From assembly GCA_000597885.1 (NCBI GenBank), contig CP004371.1:6522501-6586500 (forward strand): a stretch of DNA of 64,000 nucleotides, given 5' to 3'. Positions 18,808 to 27,293 of the stretch are shown here, one piece after another (positions within the stretch are counted from its first letter, which is position 1; every line of letters begins with the position of its first letter). The position numbers and the translations under genes were made by a program. The stretch comes from Flammeovirgaceae bacterium 311 (GTDB taxonomy: Bacteria > Bacteroidota > Bacteroidia > Cytophagales > Cyclobacteriaceae). The notes below the pieces were generated by a model. That model worked only from the letters and a program-made list of their open reading frames with translations. It was not told where the DNA came from and ran no database searches.

Positions 18808-19745
18808 TTTGGATGAGTAGAACTTAGAGGTTAATAATTTATTTACAAATTAAAATAAAAAAAATTATAAAACGAAATTTGATGCCTTATTATATTGGCC
18901 TAAAATTTTATGTGTAAACATTTTCCGGAGTACTTAACAGTATATTGTACTGCTGGTTTGATGCTTATACGAATCACGACAGGTGAATGGTTTGAATTGC
19001 TGGTGAAATAAAATCAAAATAATGTAAGACAGACCTATGATATAATCTGAACAGTTCATGTTGTACTCTGAGACGGTTAAGTAATAGCTTTATTATTAAT
19101 AAGTTACGAGCCCTGTTATGATCGTCTTATGTCCTGATATTAAGTTTTGTCAACATAAAATATACCTGGCCTCTAGTTTCTCCGTTTAGTAGCTATTACT
19201 GATTTATAAGGTGTGTCTACAGTACATATCCCTTATCTTCCATCTAAGAGTATATTTTTTTCTATGAACAATTAAATTTTTTTTGTGTCCTCAACCCGTG
19301 AGTACCAATAAATTATCAAGCTCCTTAGGTTGATTTTTAGTGTTGTTGACAAAACCTATGGGTAGTTTTTTATTCTAAACTCAACTAAAAAACTGAGTTT
19401 GCGTTTAAGTAGTGGTAACGCTCTATACCTTATTTTATAAATGTATTTGAATGCAGTAACAGGCTGATTTTTTAGTGGTTATGAGACATTCATTATACTT
19501 AGAGCAAAAAATAATTTTGTTTTAACAAGCTTATATAGTGTGTACTATGAGGCTTTACTGTTGAGTTATTATTACGTATATTAAACTTATTAAATTGCAA
19601 TTTTACGTGGTTTGTAATGTTGTTATTGGAGATAAATTATAAATTACCAATAAAAATTTATAAATATCTCATCCTTTACCCAAATTTTATTTTTACATTT
19701 GTACGTAATAAAATAAGCCGTATTCATCTGCTTTTTTAATTAATT
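18808..19745. other. 938-bp non-coding leader upstream of the exopolysaccharide operon
   Basis: This is the longest gene-free stretch in the window and is very AT-rich. It holds an 11-bp inverted pair GTTTTGTCAAC (19144-19154) and GTTGACAAAAC (19345-19355), a hairpin AAACTCA/TGAGTTT (19377-19400), and two TAnnTTTG elements (TAATTTTG 19512-19519 and TACATTTG 19694-19701). No ORF longer than 60 codons in it looks real. It separates a minus-strand glycosyltransferase from the + strand operon, so it probably carries both promoters and extra regulation. Confidence 0.6.
19694..19701 (+). promoter_or_regulatory. Candidate -7 element of the exopolysaccharide operon (TACATTTG)
   Basis: This is an exact TAnnTTTG match 44 bp before the ATG at 19746, giving a short 5' leader. 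The -33 region is poor (CTTT-like), so activation may be needed. An alternative element lies at 19512-19519. Confidence 0.45.
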
Positions 19746-22016
19746 ATGGATCTCGTACACATTTTCAGAATACTCCTCAAGCGTCTTTGGTTGCTGATTA
19801 CTGTTCCTCTTCTTACAGCCGGTATTGCGTATCTGCTTCTTAGAGATGCAGAAGAATATTATATGTCTACCACGCAGGTAGCAACAGGCATTACTATCAG
19901 AGAGAAGGTGCAGCTTAATGAAGAAAGATTTTCTCCCTGGGAGGCAGATCTGAAATTCAATAACCTTATACAAACCTTTAAATCTCCTGTTGTAGTAGGC
20001 TTATTATCTTACCGCCTTATTTTACATGACCTGGAAAATCCTGATGCCTTCCGGACTCAGACTGAGAGCGAGGATTTTCATAAATATTTTTCCAGGAAAG
20101 ATCTGGAGGATGCTGCTGTAGTATTCAGGCAAAAGCTTGAGAATATGGAGGTGCTGAATGCTTTTGATGATAATGAACGTAAGCTGATAGACCTGCTTAA
20201 GTTCTACGGCTATGACTACAACTCCCTGACTGAGAATGTTGGCATAGACCGTGTAAAAAACACAGACTATATCGACATCACTTACCTGTCTGAAAATCCA
20301 CAGCTTTCTGCGTTTGTGGTAAATACTTTTGTAGATGAATTCAGGCGTTATCACGACATAATGCAGGGACAGCGTTCGGGACAGTCTGTTGAGTTTTTTA
20401 AAACGCTGGTAGCTGAAAAGAAAAAGAGCCTGGATGAAAAAAGGGAATTACTCCGGTCTTATCAGGCCGACAGCAGGCTGCTGAATGTTAACCTGGAAGG
20501 AGATTCTAAGGTAGGCCAGATAGCTAATCTGGAACGCGAAAAACAGGAACAGCAAAACATATTGATGGGGCTGGAGCTAACCCTGAAAGACATCAACAAG
20601 CAGCTGAATCAGTTTAAAAATGACGGAGCCGGCAGTGCCAGAAATACAAGGATCGTTGAGATTCAGAACAAGATTGAGCAGCTTAACTCACGTTATATAG
20701 GCTCTGGTTCCAGGAATCAGCAGCTGCGCGACAGTCTGGATATGCTGAGTAACCAGTTAAAAGAGGAGTACTCCAAGGCGGAGTTTGGCCTTTATGGCTC
20801 CCAGGACAGGATCATTGCGCTGGAAGAGAGTAAAAATGAGACTATGCTCCAGATGGATGTAACCAGGGGCCGGATCAGGTCCATTGAAGGTCAGCTGGGC
20901 ATGCTTAATTCAATTAAATCTGATTTTGCAGATAAGAAATCAACCATCATTGAGCTGGAGCGCGAGGTGGAGCTGGCTGCTAATGAATACCTTACAGCAC
21001 AGGAGAAATTAAATGCTGCCCAGAATGTAGCCCTTGTGGATACAGGAAATATCCACCAGGTTATTTATGGACAACCTGCCATTGATCCGGAGCCATCCAA
21101 GACCTGGATCTTTATCACCATGGCCGGGCTGGTAAGCTTGTTCCTGTGCCTGGTGGTAGTATTGCTCATTGAATATGTAGACCTCTCCATCAGAACCCCG
21201 CAGAACTTCGAAAACCAGACCCGCCTGCCGGTAGCAGGGGCCCTCAATCAGATCAATGCTTCAAAGCTCGATTTGTATGACCTGTTCCATAATACCCATA
21301 AGGAGGAAAGCCTGGAAACCTTTAAGCACCTGCTGCGAAAACTGCGCTATGAGCTGGAGGAAAGTGGCAAGCAGATTTTCATGTTTACCAGCACCAAGCA
21401 GGGAGAAGGTAAGTCTTTCGTGATCATGACCCTGGCCTATTCCCTTAGCCTGCTCCACAAGCGTGTGCTGATTATAGATACTAACTTTAAGCACAATACC
21501 CTTACCCAAAGCCTGCTGGCTAAACCACAAAATACAAAGCTGTTAAATGGGTATATGGCCAATGGAAAGCTGCTGCTTACTGAAGGTAGTGCCAAAAAAG
21601 AAAAGGAGAAGGAAGCTTCTACTGCAGCCACTGCCACAGCAGAGTCCGCTACAGAAACAGAAGAATCAGATCACTACTCTTTTATTTCGCCAACCCACCA
21701 TACCAATATCGATATTATTGGCAGCCATGTTACCATTGCCTCACCGGCAGAGATATTGTCAGGAAAAGGCTTTAGCTCTCTGATGAATGAGCTCAAGCAC
21801 CATTATGATTATATCTTCCTGGAGGGTGCCTCATTGAATGATTATTCTGATACAAAGGAGCTGATCCGTTATGCGGAAAAAGTAGTTGCAGTATTTTCTG
21901 CCCAGTCTGTGATCAAACAGCTGGATAAGGAATCCATACGCTACCTGAAAGAACTGAACGGAAGTCTGATGGGAGCTGTAGTGAATAAGGTAGAACACAA
22001 AAACCTTAAGCTCTAA
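19746..22016 (+). CDS. Wzc-like polysaccharide co-polymerase with degenerate BY-kinase domain
   Basis: This 756-residue inner-membrane protein has a Wzz-type N-terminal helix (about 14-34), a large periplasmic region with coiled coil (about 195-420), a second helix (about 453-478) and a cytoplasmic ATPase domain. Walker A is present (TSTKQGEGKSF, about 548-556) and Walker A' reads VLIIDTNFK (about 574-582). The Walker B position reads YDYIFLEGASLND (about 688-700) where active kinases have a hydrophobic strand ending in Asp. There is no C-terminal tyrosine cluster; the protein ends EHKNLKL. A low-complexity Lys/Glu/Ala/Thr insert lies at about 618-645. It probably controls chain length and couples to export without being a normal tyrosine autokinase. 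It is the first gene of a five-gene operon. Confidence 0.85.
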   Translation: MDLVHIFRILLKRLWLLITVPLLTAGIAYLLLRDAEEYYMSTTQVATGITIREKVQLNEERFSPWEADLKFNNLIQTFKSPVVVGLLSYRLILHDLENPDAFRTQTESEDFHKYFSRKDLEDAAVVFRQKLENMEVLNAFDDNERKLIDLLKFYGYDYNSLTENVGIDRVKNTDYIDITYLSENPQLSAFVVNTFVDEFRRYHDIMQGQRSGQSVEFFKTLVAEKKKSLDEKRELLRSYQADSRLLNVNLEGDSKVGQIANLEREKQEQQNILMGLELTLKDINKQLNQFKNDGAGSARNTRIVEIQNKIEQLNSRYIGSGSRNQQLRDSLDMLSNQLKEEYSKAEFGLYGSQDRIIALEESKNETMLQMDVTRGRIRSIEGQLGMLNSIKSDFADKKSTIIELEREVELAANEYLTAQEKLNAAQNVALVDTGNIHQVIYGQPAIDPEPSKTWIFITMAGLVSLFLCLVVVLLIEYVDLSIRTPQNFENQTRLPVAGALNQINASKLDLYDLFHNTHKEESLETFKHLLRKLRYELEESGKQIFMFTSTKQGEGKSFVIMTLAYSLSLLHKRVLIIDTNFKHNTLTQSLLAKPQNTKLLNGYMANGKLLLTEGSAKKEKEKEASTAATATAESATETEESDHYSFISPTHHTNIDIIGSHVTIASPAEILSGKGFSSLMNELKHHYDYIFLEGASLNDYSDTKELIRYAEKVVAVFSAQSVIKQLDKESIRYLKELNGSLMGAVVNKVEHKNLKL

Positions 22017-22035
22017 TTATCTTAACCACATTTTA

Positions 22036-23247
22036 GTGCAAAAGAAAGACATAGTTTGTGTTGCCTTGCCTACCTGGGAGGGTGACTATATGAAGACCAT
22101 TGTACAGATTATGTCGTTGCTGGCAAAGCGGCATAGGGTCCTTTATGTAGATTATACCTTTACCTGGAAAGATGCACTGATGGGTGCCGTGGGAAAACAG
22201 AATGCCCCATGGCAACGCATGCTGGGTTTGTCTCCGCGACTTAGAAAGATAAAGACCCGCTTTGGCTCCGAAGTGCATGTGCTTACACCACCACCGGTGC
22301 TGCCTGCAAACTGGATTTCTTCACCCAAACTGTATCAGGCAGTAATGGCCCAGGAGGGTAAAAAGGTTGGTGAAAGTGTACAGAGGGCAATACAGGACCT
22401 GGGCTTTCAAAACCCCATTGTAATCAATGCCTTCAGCCCCTTTTTTGGTGTACCTATGGCAGGAATACTGAATGAATCGCTACTGGTCTATTACTGTTAT
22501 GACGAAATAAGTGCTGCCCAGTGGTGTGGCAGGCATGGTGCGGCGCAGGAGAAGGTATTTCTTGAGCTGGCAGACGGGGTGATCACCACCTCAGAGGCTT
22601 TACTCGCCGCCAAAAAGAAACTGAACCCCAATGCGTATCTGGTAAAGAACGGGGTGGATTATACACTTTTTCACCAGGGATATCAGGAATTACCACCTGT
22701 GGGAGATAAGCAGAAAGTTATTGGGTATTTAGGATCTGTAGACGACCGTATAGATGCTGATTTACTGGAATATTGTTTTCAGCAAATGCCTGCCCACAAG
22801 TTTGTTATTACAGGCAGAATTATGTCGCAGTCGATGGCTGACCGGTTTAGAAAATATACTAATGTTGAACTGAGGGGTTCCCGGCAACCAGAGCAGCTGC
22901 CTGCAGAAGTGGCTGGTTTCCATGCCGGCATGATCCCATTTGCCTGCAATAGCTTTACAAAGAATATATACCCGCTCAAAATCAATGAATACCTGGCGGC
23001 GGGTTTGCCCGTGGTTATGACAGATTTTGCCCAGTTGGAGGAGTTTTCTACCATAGCTACGGTTGCTGGGTCGAAAGAGGAGTTTGTAAACAAACTCCAT
23101 CAGGTATTGGAAAGCGACACCCCGGCACTGCGCAGCAAAAGGGCACAGTTTGCCCTGCAAAACAGCTGGGAGAGCAGGGTAGCCACCCTTGAAGAGGTAC
23201 TGCAGGACATGCAGGAAAAAAAGACTGCCAGGGCAGCTGTATATTAA
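22036..23247 (+). CDS. Glycosyltransferase, GT4-like (GT-B fold)
   Basis: This 403-residue cytosolic enzyme starts at a GTG 19 bp after the preceding stop; no better start is visible. The N-terminal half has ALPTWEGDYMK and strand-helix units of a GT-B fold. The C-terminal half has KVIGYLGSVDDRIDAD and a region equivalent to the GT4 donor-binding E-x7-E (PLKINEYLAAGLPVVMTDF, where an Asn precedes the Glu). It transfers a sugar from a nucleotide donor to the growing lipid-linked repeat unit. Its position between the Wzc-like protein and the polymerase supports a role in repeat-unit assembly. Donor and linkage are unknown. Confidence 0.85.
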   Translation: MQKKDIVCVALPTWEGDYMKTIVQIMSLLAKRHRVLYVDYTFTWKDALMGAVGKQNAPWQRMLGLSPRLRKIKTRFGSEVHVLTPPPVLPANWISSPKLYQAVMAQEGKKVGESVQRAIQDLGFQNPIVINAFSPFFGVPMAGILNESLLVYYCYDEISAAQWCGRHGAAQEKVFLELADGVITTSEALLAAKKKLNPNAYLVKNGVDYTLFHQGYQELPPVGDKQKVIGYLGSVDDRIDADLLEYCFQQMPAHKFVITGRIMSQSMADRFRKYTNVELRGSRQPEQLPAEVAGFHAGMIPFACNSFTKNIYPLKINEYLAAGLPVVMTDFAQLEEFSTIATVAGSKEEFVNKLHQVLESDTPALRSKRAQFALQNSWESRVATLEEVLQDMQEKKTARAAVY

Positions 23248-23275
23248 TGGGAGTTGAGTAGGAAAAAAAATTGTT

Positions 23276-23386
23276 ATGGAAGAAGATCCCATCAAGAATA
23301 CCAAAGAAGCCAGGCTGGAAAAACTCGTTATAGTTTTTCTGGCTGCTGTGTACATTTATATATTTGTTAAGATGATGTTCCTGTAA
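23276..23386 (+). CDS. 36-residue single-span membrane microprotein
   Basis: ATG at 23276 opens a 36-codon frame ending TAA at 23384-23386, one base before the ATG of the polymerase gene. The N-terminal half is charged (MEEDPIKNTKEARLEKL); the C-terminal half is a hydrophobic helix (VIVFLAAVYIYIF) followed by VKMMFL. An A-rich stretch (GGAAAAAAAA) lies 6-15 bp upstream. The exact fit in an otherwise tightly packed operon, together with the charged-then-hydrophobic pattern, supports a real gene. It may be a small partner of the Wzc-like or polymerase protein. I know no named family for it. Confidence 0.6.
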   Translation: MEEDPIKNTKEARLEKLVIVFLAAVYIYIFVKMMFL

Positions 23387-23387
23387 T

Positions 23388-24875
23388 ATGCCCCAGCTTG
23401 TAAACTTTTTTAAGGCTGATGAAGGGTTGAATAGTAATATCCATCCTTTATTGCGCTCCATTTTACTCCTGCTGGTACTACTATCAGCATCCATTGCCCT
23501 TACCTTTCTGATTGTTAGCAAAGGATGGGTTTTTGGTGTTATTCTGCTGAGCATTATTGTTGGATTGCCGCTGGCGTGGATATGTTTTAATAACCCACTA
23601 CATGCCCTGGTCGCATCTATCATTCTCTCATACCTGATCTTTGTAGTAAGGCGGGTGTCCGGTGTATATGATTTGCCAACCGGTACAGTATCTGATGCTA
23701 TACTGGTGATTGGCGTTCTGGGGGTAATTTTCAGGAAGAGTAGTGTTTCTGAACCTATCAAAAACCCGATCTCCATTGCTTTCTTTATCTCTATTGCCTA
23801 TCTCATGATACAGATAGCCAATCCTAATGCTTTTAACATAGAGGCATGGCTTAACCTGGCTTTTAGAGGGATCATAGTAAAGATATCAGTGTTTGTACTC
23901 TCGCTGCACGCTTTCAGGACCAAAACCGACATCAAAAACTTTACGATAATATGTTTGGTATTTGCTTTGATTGCAGCCCTGTATGGCATGTACCAGGAGC
24001 TGGTGGGGCTTCCAGAATTTGAACTTACCTGGGTAATGAGCGATCCTGTTCGCTACAAACTATTCTATATCAATGGCCAGTTAAGAAAGTGGTCTATTCT
24101 GGGTGAGGTAAGTTCGTTTGGAGTAATCATGGCATTTAGCGCAATTACAACAATTATTCTGGCGCTGGGTCCATACAAATCTTATAAGAGAGTACTTTTA
24201 GTTGTGTCAGCTATCTGTATGCTGATAGGCATGAGTTATTCCGGAACACGTACTGCCTATGTGATGGTACCAGTAGGAATTGCTTTCTACATTATGCTTA
24301 CCATTATTAGTAAGCGTACTATGGTATTTTCAGTGATTGCTGTTGTTATAGGCACAGGATTAATGTTTGGTCCTTTCTACGGTGGTACTCTAAGCAGGAT
24401 CAGAACTGCTTTTCAGCCATCCAATGACCCTTCTATGCAGGTGCGGGAGGCTAACAGGGACTTAATACAGCCATACATGCACAGCCATCCGATGGGGGGT
24501 GGCGTCGGAACTACCTCTAATGCTGGCAAAAAGTATTACCCCGGGCACTATCTGTCTGGATTTCCGCCCGATAGTGGATATATGTTAACTGTACTGGAAA
24601 CAGGTTATATTGGTCTAGCCATTACCTGCTGGCTGTACTTTGTGACCCTGCTGGTTGGGGTGCGGAATTTTTTTCGAACGCGTGACCCGGTCATCAAAAA
24701 TTATTATGCAGCTTATATGGCGGCATTTTTCGCTATCACCATTGGTAATATTGCGCAAAATGCAGTTTCTTACCCACCAGCAGATATCATAAATATTTGT
24801 ATACTGGTTTTAATGTTCAGATTAAAAACTATTGATGATAACTCAATCTCAACTGATAATGAAACTATTCACTAA
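23388..24875 (+). CDS. O-antigen ligase/Wzy-type exopolysaccharide polymerase
   Basis: This 495-residue polytopic inner-membrane protein has about 11 hydrophobic helices. A large loop in the C-terminal half carries HSHPMGGGVGTTSNAG and GFPPDSGYMLTVLETGYIG, the typical Wzy_C/O-antigen-ligase signature with an H..GxG and a D-S-GY motif. It polymerises lipid-linked repeat units at the periplasmic face, with chain length set by the Wzc-like protein encoded upstream. It begins one base after the microprotein stop and overlaps the next gene by 17 bp, so translation is probably coupled. No Wzx flippase or Wza export channel is visible in the window. Confidence 0.88.
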   Translation: MPQLVNFFKADEGLNSNIHPLLRSILLLLVLLSASIALTFLIVSKGWVFGVILLSIIVGLPLAWICFNNPLHALVASIILSYLIFVVRRVSGVYDLPTGTVSDAILVIGVLGVIFRKSSVSEPIKNPISIAFFISIAYLMIQIANPNAFNIEAWLNLAFRGIIVKISVFVLSLHAFRTKTDIKNFTIICLVFALIAALYGMYQELVGLPEFELTWVMSDPVRYKLFYINGQLRKWSILGEVSSFGVIMAFSAITTIILALGPYKSYKRVLLVVSAICMLIGMSYSGTRTAYVMVPVGIAFYIMLTIISKRTMVFSVIAVVIGTGLMFGPFYGGTLSRIRTAFQPSNDPSMQVREANRDLIQPYMHSHPMGGGVGTTSNAGKKYYPGHYLSGFPPDSGYMLTVLETGYIGLAITCWLYFVTLLVGVRNFFRTRDPVIKNYYAAYMAAFFAITIGNIAQNAVSYPPADIINICILVLMFRLKTIDDNSISTDNETIH

Positions 24876-25575
24876 GAGGCTTTTTTTGTTGCTGCCATTT
24901 TTTGTTTCTTCTACTTTTTTTGCAGAAGCGCAGCAGGTTGATTACAATAAGATCATCCCGACTGCCGTATCTGCAAATGCTGAATTTGGCGAAAAACTGG
25001 TACGCCTAAGCTGGCAAAACCTGCCATCGAACATAGCAACGTACTCCAATGTAAAAATTGCGGAAAACACCCTCACCATGGCCCGCTGGTCGTGGCTTGA
25101 TAGGCTTAACTTCTCCTCTAACTTAAATGAATATACAATTGGTGCTAAAGAGATGGCAGATGGTAGACAGCCATTCTGGCCGCGCTATAACTTTAATATC
25201 TCTTTTTCGCCTGCTATGTTATTCAAGGTTCCGCTGGATATCAAAAATGCCAGGGAAAATCTGAAGTTAAGCCAGCTGTCGATGGATGAGCAGAAGATCC
25301 AGGTCCGTAACGAGGTGCTGCAACGTTACCAGGAATACCTGATGCAAAAGCAGGTACTGGAAATGGAAGCCAGAATGCTGGAAAGCGCTACTACTGAATT
25401 TGAGCTGAAGGAAGAACGATTTAAGCGCGGGCAGCTGCTGTTAGATGAATATAATGAAGCTGCCAGAGGCTACATGAGTCAGCAAAGACAAAAGCTGAGT
25501 GCCGAAACTGCCTACATCAAATCAAAGCTGGAACTTGAATCCATGATCGGTGTAAGGCTGGAAGATGTGAGATAG
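24859..25575 (+). CDS. Half-length TolC-family outer-membrane protein
   Basis: This 238-residue protein has a signal peptide (MKLFTKRLFLLLPFFVSSTFFAEAQ) and one long helical hairpin with TolC-like heptads (LSMDEQKIQVRNEVLQRYQ, then LEMEARMLESATTEFELKEE and RGQLLLDEYNEA). Typical TolC proteins have two such repeats in 400-480 residues; here there is one, so it is half-length but intact, with its own stop and terminator. I start at 24859, where the signal peptide begins; an ATG nine codons upstream is in frame but would extend further into the polymerase gene. The gene overlaps the polymerase by 17 bp. It probably serves export or anchoring of the polysaccharide in the outer membrane, but a single-repeat channel would need to oligomerise differently. 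Confidence 0.78.
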   Translation: MKLFTKRLFLLLPFFVSSTFFAEAQQVDYNKIIPTAVSANAEFGEKLVRLSWQNLPSNIATYSNVKIAENTLTMARWSWLDRLNFSSNLNEYTIGAKEMADGRQPFWPRYNFNISFSPAMLFKVPLDIKNARENLKLSQLSMDEQKIQVRNEVLQRYQEYLMQKQVLEMEARMLESATTEFELKEERFKRGQLLLDEYNEAARGYMSQQRQKLSAETAYIKSKLELESMIGVRLEDVR

Positions 25576-25598
25576 TCAAAGTTGAACGAAATTTATAA

Positions 25599-25628
25599 AA
25601 AGGCTCCTGATGGAGCCTTTATTTTTTT
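25599..25628. terminator. Terminator of the exopolysaccharide operon (bidirectional)
   Basis: Stem AAAGGCTCC (25599-25607) and GGAGCCTTT (25612-25620) with loop TGAT is followed by ATTTTTTTC. It lies between convergent genes. Confidence 0.85.
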
Positions 25629-25776
25629 CATATCAAATTTTACCATGAGGTGCTTGAGTCATACACATATCTATGGTTAAGTTTTAAGACTTTCTGCTGT
25701 ATAAGCAGTTCATGCTCCACTAATTGTTCATGTCACACCATGCTGCTATGAACATCTTTCTCGATATAAACCAAGC

Positions 25777-27147
25777 TTACCTGGTGCCGCCTGGCTGCAG
25801 GGGGGGCAGCGCTAAATATTCAAATGCACCAACATCGAATGAGGCACCCTGTGGCCTTGAGTTTTTATCAAAGTCGAATCCAAAATGGGGCAGAGGCTTA
25901 CCTTTGTCTATACAGGGACTCTGCGGGTCCAGCTTATAATCATCGGCTGCGGCATCCATAAACATTGCTTCTTCTATGGTAGGAATAAAGAGGTTGTTGT
26001 GCTGGATGTAGTCTACCTTTTTATCATCAATGATATAGATGTACTGATTTTTAGAGTAGTAATTCTTTTCAATACTGCCCGGAGCTACCAGCAGGTTATT
26101 GATAAAAGTAGAGCCCTCAGTATTTCTGGAATACATACGAATTGCATCTCTTTTAGGCGCTACAATAGTGTTGTTATGGGTGTGGAATGCTTTGCCCTCC
26201 AGCACATCGCCTCTTTCGTCAATGAAGATACCATCTACACCTGCTCTAACAATCAGGTTGTTATACATATATACATCGCCCATTCCCAGACATTGTATGC
26301 CCATGCCACCACCATCGATGATCAGGTTGTTGTAGTATTTACCTGTTGAGCCTCCGCCTATCTGCAGACCATTTACCTGCACAGGTTTAAATGGATTTGC
26401 GCCGTATCGGCGAATAGTATTGTTGAAAACCTCTACGTTTTTAGTAGCAGCACTTATCTGTATGCCATCGGCACCGGTATCTTCGGTAATGTTGTTGTAA
26501 ACACGCAGGTTTTCTACTGAATGAGGATATAGCTTACCACAATCAGAGGGTTTGCCAAAGTACCAGGTATGACCAATGTAGAGGCCTTCACCCACTGTAT
26601 GGTGAATATAGTTGTCGTGAATGGAAACATTATCCATTACGAAATTGCCCTGATGATACTTAGTATTATTACAGTTAGGGTCCATTTTGGCCATAATGCC
26701 GGCAAAGCCTGCACTGGCAATTTCTATATGATCCAGCTCAAAGTCTGTTTCAGTTACATACATGGCTGTTCCCTTAGTTGCTTTCCTGATGAGAAAGCCA
26801 TACTTATGTTCAGGGCTGCCTGTTCCTGTTACTTTAAAAAAGCGGCAGTTCTCAAAATTAAAGGTGCCGGCTCTTTCTGTATTCTCAAAGATAACCTGTC
26901 CGCCGCAGTTCTTAAAGATGATAGGTTTGTCTTTAGTGCCCTGAAATTCTTTAAAAACCAGCCTGCCTCTAACCCCGGCCCTGATGCATACCACATCTCC
27001 AGGCTTCACAGCAGGCATGTCAGAAGCCCGAATATAGTTCTTGCTGGCTTCCACCACATGGTCGCAGCCACAGTCCTGTGCCAGGGCAGGGGTATTGTAT
27101 AGACCAACCATCAGGATCATTAAGTATACAAATCTATATTTCATCAT
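25777..27147 (-). CDS. Secreted right-handed parallel beta-helix protein, short paralogue
   Basis: This 456-residue protein has a signal peptide (ending ALAQ), then a mature start DCGCDHV and a right-handed beta-helix with repeated short strands and Asn/Gly turns (ENLRVYNNITEDTGADGIQI, VEVFNNTIRRYG, DVYMYNNLIVRAGVDGIFID). It ends with a GAFEY motif and a short PLQPGGTR tail. The fold is that of polysaccharide lyases and related surface glycan-binding proteins; I cannot identify catalytic residues. It closely matches the first 455 residues of the downstream-encoded long paralogue. It lacks PKD, PA14, FN3 and the T9SS C-terminal domain, so it should stay periplasmic or leave by another route. 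It is an intact ORF, not a fragment broken by stops. Confidence 0.85.
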   Translation of the reverse strand: MMKYRFVYLMILMVGLYNTPALAQDCGCDHVVEASKNYIRASDMPAVKPGDVVCIRAGVRGRLVFKEFQGTKDKPIIFKNCGGQVIFENTERAGTFNFENCRFFKVTGTGSPEHKYGFLIRKATKGTAMYVTETDFELDHIEIASAGFAGIMAKMDPNCNNTKYHQGNFVMDNVSIHDNYIHHTVGEGLYIGHTWYFGKPSDCGKLYPHSVENLRVYNNITEDTGADGIQISAATKNVEVFNNTIRRYGANPFKPVQVNGLQIGGGSTGKYYNNLIIDGGGMGIQCLGMGDVYMYNNLIVRAGVDGIFIDERGDVLEGKAFHTHNNTIVAPKRDAIRMYSRNTEGSTFINNLLVAPGSIEKNYYSKNQYIYIIDDKKVDYIQHNNLFIPTIEEAMFMDAAADDYKLDPQSPCIDKGKPLPHFGFDFDKNSRPQGASFDVGAFEYLALPPLQPGGTR

Positions 27148-27179
27148 CCCTTTTAAACCCTTAATATACCATGACTGTT

Positions 27180-27187
27180 CAAACCTA
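27180..27187 (-). promoter_or_regulatory. Candidate -7 element for the short beta-helix gene (TAGGTTTG)
   Basis: The plus strand reads CAAACCTA, an exact TAnnTTTG on the minus strand, 33 bp upstream of the ATG. No clear -33 element is present. Confidence 0.4.
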
Positions 27188-27241
27188 CAAATTTGAAACG
27201 CACCAGCACGAGCATATCATATATTATGATGAAAAGAGCAT

Positions 27242-27268
27242 AAAAAAAAGCCGGCATATGCCGGCTTT
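27242..27268 (-). terminator. Terminator of the long beta-helix gene
   Basis: The perfect palindrome GCCGGCAT/ATGCCGGC (27250-27265) is followed, on the minus strand, by eight Ts. It lies 25 bp after the stop at 27294. Confidence 0.9.
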
Positions 27269-27293
27269 AGGTTCAAGGGGTAACATTGGGTGC

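Noticed and set aside
19345-19355. TTGACA inside the inverted element read as a sigma-70 -35 box
   Set aside because: Bacteroidota primary promoters use TTTG/TAnnTTTG, and no TATAAT-type partner follows at 17 bp.
25777-27147. Short beta-helix gene as a pseudogene of the long paralogue
   Set aside because: It has its own signal peptide, an uninterrupted frame, a candidate promoter and a natural domain end (GAFEY), so it is more likely a functional short form.
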